From Onchocerca volvulus (taxonomy: Eukaryota > Nematoda > Chromadorea > Rhabditida > Onchocercidae), in assembly GCA_000499405.2 (NCBI GenBank), contig HG738140.1, forward strand, positions 7,281,560 through 7,345,559: a stretch of 64,000 bases of DNA, read 5' to 3'. The notes below the pieces were generated by a model that saw nothing but the letters and a program-made list of their open reading frames with translations, had not been told where the DNA came from and searched no databases. The translations under genes and the position numbers were made by a program. How positions within the stretch are numbered: position 1 is the first letter of the stretch; every line of letters starts with the position of its first letter. Below, in pieces: positions 59,762 to 64,000 of this stretch.

Positions 59762-61384
59762 GAAATTTGCATGGTTCATTATATACAGCAATTTTTAATT
59801 CTTTTTTTCCATTTTCAGTGATATTTGCTAAGGGTTATTTGTAATGATATCAAGTTTCGTTTCGGTCTCGTTTGTTGTTTATTCTGTATTTGTTGTTCAT
59901 CTCAAAAACATTTGGTGGTCTTTAATCGATTACAGGCTTACAATCGTATCATTTTCTTATCCAAATCAAATTAAATTTCCCAAAATAATGAGAAATCATA
60001 ATCCTTTCACATCTCATTGGGAAAAATCGAATGAACCATATTGATATTAGTTTCTGGAATTTCTTTTTCTTTCTCTTTTTTTCTTGGTCCATAAATCATA
60101 AATTATTCCTGATCATCCAGAATAAATAAGTGAGTGTGACATAACGCTATATTTGGCAAATGTTATCTGGAAGAAGAAAAAAATCAATCAGGTTTTTATA
60201 TTGATGATTCGATGAATATACTCTGTTTATCGTAATACTGTGAAGATATTATATTCTCAATTGACTGATATTTTTTGTACATATAGTGGTGATATTGTTT
60301 TATGATTTAAATTATAAAAAGTCATCTTAATTATGGCATTGAATTGTGCAAATATTAGACGGTTCATTATTGATTACTGAAACTGTGATAATGCTCAGTT
60401 TGGCATCTTCTGTTTTGTGAAATCTTTTAATATTACATCTGTATTATTATAAATGATATTTAGAGAACAATAGTATTATTCATTAGAACATTTTGATTGT
60501 TAATTCTCAATTCCTGAATTTCTGATTCCTTCAACATAATAAATATGAATAGATATTTAATTAAAATTTCTCACAGTCCGTTTTTAATTCAAGAAGTGTT
60601 TATTTTTTCATAATCGCATGGTTGAAACTTCGAACTTTGATTAGAAGTGGCGGTAGAGTAAATTGGTTTTAAAAATTCAGGAATTTGCTATATTCAAGCT
60701 GTGATTATTGTCTGCACCGATCTTTTTTCATTATTTTTTCTTCCCTTGCAAACATTCTAATAATTTATATTGAAAAATGATGCGGAAGGAATTTGTGAAG
60801 AATGTTTAATTATAAAAGAATTACTTCTTCGCATTTTTACATTCGTTTCATTGATTTTTTCTGCATAAATTGTTTATATTTTGATAGGTTGATCGGAGCT
60901 TGTATTTATTTATTTTCTTATTCTATCTTCGATGATAAGCATACGTCATTCCGAAATTTCATCAGGTTACTACAATTATTCAAAATACCAAATATGAATT
61001 CATAAATTCTCAAATTTCACCTTCATATTAACCATCATAGATTATATGTGATATAATCAGGTACGACGTAATCAATCAATTTATAACTTCATTTGTTTAA
61101 TTGATTTATTGTCAATGCAAATCGTAACTGTGAAATTGTATAACAAATATTTCTTCGGAAAGACGCTGCAAGTTTAACTCTGAAAATTTTTACCTCTTGT
61201 GTCTTCTACTTTTGTTTATTTATTTTTCAACAGACGGGATCAATAGAAATGAGTAAAAATATGAAATTTGCTGTTTTGTGGTGCAATATTTCAAATATAT
61301 CTTGACTGATAACAATCTCAGGACAAAGTACACTATAGTTGTGAAATGATTTAAAATGTATAAAGTACTGTAAATATTTTATGA
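59762..61384. other. Spacer after the FHA/PHD gene
   Basis: A+T-rich. Contains the 3' UTR of the FHA/PHD gene (AATAAA near 60121 and 60538) and presumably the 3' end of the small gene on the - strand. Short frames near 60802-61005 (+) and 61227-61427 (-) have no support. Confidence 0.5.
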
Positions 61385-61708
61385 TCAAGGATTGTTTTGA
61401 TCTACTTCCACTCTTAAATGACGCCAAACTTCTGGAAGAGTGTTGTGATCATCGTAGCTGATGTCGTAAAATGCGGTGCTGATTGGGATTTCATTCCCTC
61501 CATTACATGTTTTTTTACTATCACGATTTCTGAGAAATTTAGGCAATTTGAGAAACTGGGATTGTAAGCTATCTAATTCAGATATGATTTGTACTTGTAA
61601 CTTTGTTGTGGGAGTGGAAGACGAGAGGGAAAAAACGTCTCGACATTTGAATTCAGTAATTTTATTCGAATGTTTACTTAGATTATTACAGATTTTGGGG
61701 AAGAACAT
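61385..61708 (-). CDS. Small protein of unknown family, 107 aa, head-to-head with RAD17
   Basis: A single uninterrupted frame from an ATG at 61706-61708 to a stop at 61385. Composition is balanced (not dominated by Asn, Lys, Ile and Phe like chance frames here) and G+C is higher than the surroundings. Segments: TPTTKLQVQIISELDSLQSQ (amphipathic, possible short coiled coil), FLKLPKFLRNRDSKK, ISTAFYDISYDDHNTLPEVW. No signal peptide or membrane segment. I cannot assign a family. Its ATG is immediately next to the RAD17 ATG on the other strand (CATATG), so the 5' UTR must overlap the RAD17 first exon. A downstream exon is possible (TTTACAG at about 61374 on the - strand) but not required. Confidence 0.5.
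   Translation of the reverse strand: MFFPKICNNLSKHSNKITEFKCRDVFSLSSSTPTTKLQVQIISELDSLQSQFLKLPKFLRNRDSKKTCNGGNEIPISTAFYDISYDDHNTLPEVWRHLRVEVDQNNP
61686..61691 (+). promoter_or_regulatory. Probable SL trans-splice acceptor of rad17
   Basis: TTACAG 17 nt upstream of the ATG at 61709. It lies inside the coding region of the opposite-strand ORF, so the rad17 5' UTR would be antisense to that gene's first codons. Confidence 0.35.
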
Positions 61709-64000
61709 ATGATGTCAGTTAGCTGGTTTTGTTCATCGTTTGAATCGTCGAGCAATTCAGATCAAGCAACAACTGATTGCAAAGTAATGAAACGTTACTT
61801 TTTAAGGAAATATGGAGATAAAAAGATTTTTGAGATTGAATTAGCGATCGCTTAAGATATTATATACCTGCTGAAGATGACACATTAAGTTATGCACAAA
61901 TCATAAATATATATAGCATTCGAAGTGTAATTTATTTCATTATATTTCAGCTCCTGAGAAAAGCTCCTGTTTCACATATAACTACTGATAATGCAATCAT
62001 AGATTATGAAGTAATCGAGACGCCTCCCGAAGTAGCATTTTGCACTTCGCTTGGAGAGGAATCTACTTGTCCATTAATCGATCGATTTCCCGTTCAAAAT
62101 GTTGAACAATTAGCTGTAAATCCGAGAAAAGTTGATGAAGTATTATTTTAGACATTACAGAAGAGGATTTTTGTTATAGAAGAGGATTTGTTAATTTTTT
62201 TTTTTCTCAGTGATCTTGACTGCAATAAATTTTTGATTCTGATCAGAGAAGTTGTTATAATTAGGCCATATGATCAATGTATCATATATTAGTGTTTTTG
62301 TAGATTCAGAATTTTCTCTCCAATGAATATATCTGTTTGCTAGATTCTTTTCAGATAAGGCAGTGGATGCGAAAGAAAAAAGAACGATATCGAGGTTGTA
62401 AATTACTTCTGCTAACTGGACCTACCGGTTGTGGCAAAACAACAACTGTAAAAATGTTATGTCATGAGCTAAAACTTGAATTAATTGAATGGAACTGTTC
62501 CGAATCTTACGATGTATTTTATAATCCGGAAGGAGAGGAAGTTATTTATGAGGAAAGTCAGGCAAGTTATACAGTTTTTTTTTAATTATGGAACTTTCTA
62601 CTGGCAAATTTTTTTTTTTTCAGTATGAGAAGTAATGATAATGAATGTGTAGAAAATGAAGAAACATTAATCTAGCAATCCAAAACATGCAGTTTGAAAC
62701 GAAATATCCAATTTATTTTGAAATATTTAATTTCTAGTTATTATAATTATAGTTTTTTTACCCTTTAAACTACCTAGCTGCTTGAAATATATTATTTGAT
62801 AAGTTTTGAAGGAAACTCAGAATTCAATTCTATCTTTTCTATCTCAGATTTCTAACAATTTGTAGAGAATGGAAATTTCCAAATTTTATTTTTAAAAAAT
62901 CTTTTGCTCAACTAATTCCCATATTTCATCTGCATCATTATAATATTTTTCCAGGTCCGAGAATTCGCAGAGTTTTTGAAATCATCGGATCGTGGATCTA
63001 TTGAAAAATCAATTTCAGAAAAAGTTATACTTATCGAGCAACTTCCGAACGTTTTTTATCAGTAATGGTTTTTGGAAAAAAGATGATTGAACTATAAATG
63101 ACATTATTCAATTCTTTTTATTCAAAATGCTTTCTAGTTACTCTGTAGCAAAGTCCTGTGTTTTTCACTTTTTTATATTTAGCCGGAGTTGTTGTAATTG
63201 CTTTTTGTAAATGAAAATTAAAATCAAATTTAATTTGGTGTCAAATTAAAGAGAAATGTGACTTGAAGTATAAATGTCTTTTCTTTAATGAAGAGAGAAC
63301 ATGATTCATTTATTCTCAGTTGTATGATGTGTTTCATTTTTTTTAATTTAAAATTATAGAGATCCGGCGATACTGCATGCAACATTGAAGAACACAATCA
63401 AGAACACAGTTTGCATGTATATTTTTATCATGAGTGATATTGGTTCTTGCTGGTATTTAAATCCAAAACGTGTTTTACCTGCAAATATTCGGTATCAATT
63501 AGGATTTGAGGAATTAGCCTTCAATGCTTCTGCAACCATTTTCTTATCGAAAGCACTACGAAGGATTGCTTCGCTGCTGAAAATTAACATATCACCGCTG
63601 CAAATTAAAAGAATTGCAAATAATTCCAATGGTTGGTATTTAATTATGGGTTATTGCGCTTGTAATGATTAGTAACAGTTATCAGTTTGGTTTAGTTAGA
63701 TCCCAAGATTTGAAGCTTAAAGAAAAAAAATTATGAATTTTTTTTACAAGAGTTTCTGCGTTTGATGTTTTTGCATAATATAAAATCAAAATCTCTTGTT
63801 GAAGAGTGATATTATTTGAAATGCGAAGCATTTTATTTATAATGCTTTACGTCCAAATTTTTGCAATTTTCTATCTTAATGATCATTTCCAGATTCTGTT
63901 CTTTGTCAACTTTAATTTTTCTCTTCATTTAATTAAGCCATAAATAGTCCTGTAATTAAATGTTTTATGCATTCTCTGTGTCTTACTACAGGCGACATAA
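61709..64000 (+). CDS. rad17: RAD17-type checkpoint clamp loader, 5' part (runs off the window)
   Basis: Rad17 replaces RFC1 in the clamp loader that places the 9-1-1 complex on damaged DNA and activates ATR signalling; C. elegans HPR-17 is the equivalent. Exons 61709-61783, 61951-62139, 62355-62561, 62955-63061, 63360-63631 and 63992 onward are in phase. Seen: PLIDRFPVQNVEQLAVNPRK (the Rad17 'ELAVHKKKI' region), Walker A GPTGCGKT (110-117), a Walker B-like VILIEQLPN (181-189; human has VEDLPN), and NSNG joining to DIR at the edge, matching the sensor-2-side SGDIR motif. The third intron must use a GC donor (CAG/GCAAGT at 62562): the alternative GT at 62566 leads to a stop. The start codon follows a TTACAG acceptor by 17 nt (likely SL site). 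The 3' part is outside the window. Confidence 0.87.

Overview
This window is eukaryotic, very A+T-rich nuclear DNA from a parasitic nematode. A filarial worm (family Onchocercidae) is the most likely source. Genes are split by short-to-medium GT-AG introns with TTTCAG-type acceptors, and first exons start just after splice-acceptor-like sites, as expected for SL trans-splicing. Two proteins read best as C. elegans-type families (a serine beta-lactamase-like LACT protein and an MNK kinase). A block near 31.7-33.25 kb carries broken alphaproteobacterial genes (bamD, guaA) that look like the endosymbiont Wolbachia, which is typical of filariae. The genus cannot be fixed from this sequence. I saw no rRNA, tRNA or CRISPR array.

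Layout. 1-660: end of a decayed Helitron on the + strand. 1233-4499 (-): seven-exon beta-lactamase-fold gene, 413 aa. 5390-8900 (-): a nearly full-length but dead Helitron. 8.9-14.0 kb: A+T-rich spacer with weak coding hints. 14.0-17.85 kb: second Helitron copy, interrupted by a degraded BEL/Pao retrotransposon and partly inverted. 17.9-31.7 kb: long spacer with simple repeats and a duplicated block near 28 kb. 31.73-33.25 kb: bacterial (Wolbachia-type) insert. 33255-33848 (-): candidate small nematode gene whose stop codon abuts the insert. 35177-44431 (+): MNK kinase gene, 15 exons, 792 aa. 44.4-51.8 kb: spacer with minisatellites and a 33-bp palindrome. 51793-59761 (+): 13-exon gene for a 1,078-aa FHA/AT-hook/PHD nuclear protein. 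61385-61708 (-): small single-exon ORF, head-to-head with a RAD17 clamp-loader gene (61709 to the window end, +, incomplete).

The host genes do not form a pathway or an obvious operon. Two of them (FHA/PHD and RAD17) are nuclear chromatin or DNA-damage factors, and MNK acts downstream of MAP kinases on translation. The most unusual points are the bacterial DNA joined within a few bases of a nematode stop codon, the MNK activation loop with Glu in place of a regulatory Thr, the zero-gap CATATG start-codon pair, and a GC-AG intron in RAD17. All exon models were made by eye from reading frames, splice sites and family similarity, without transcript data.
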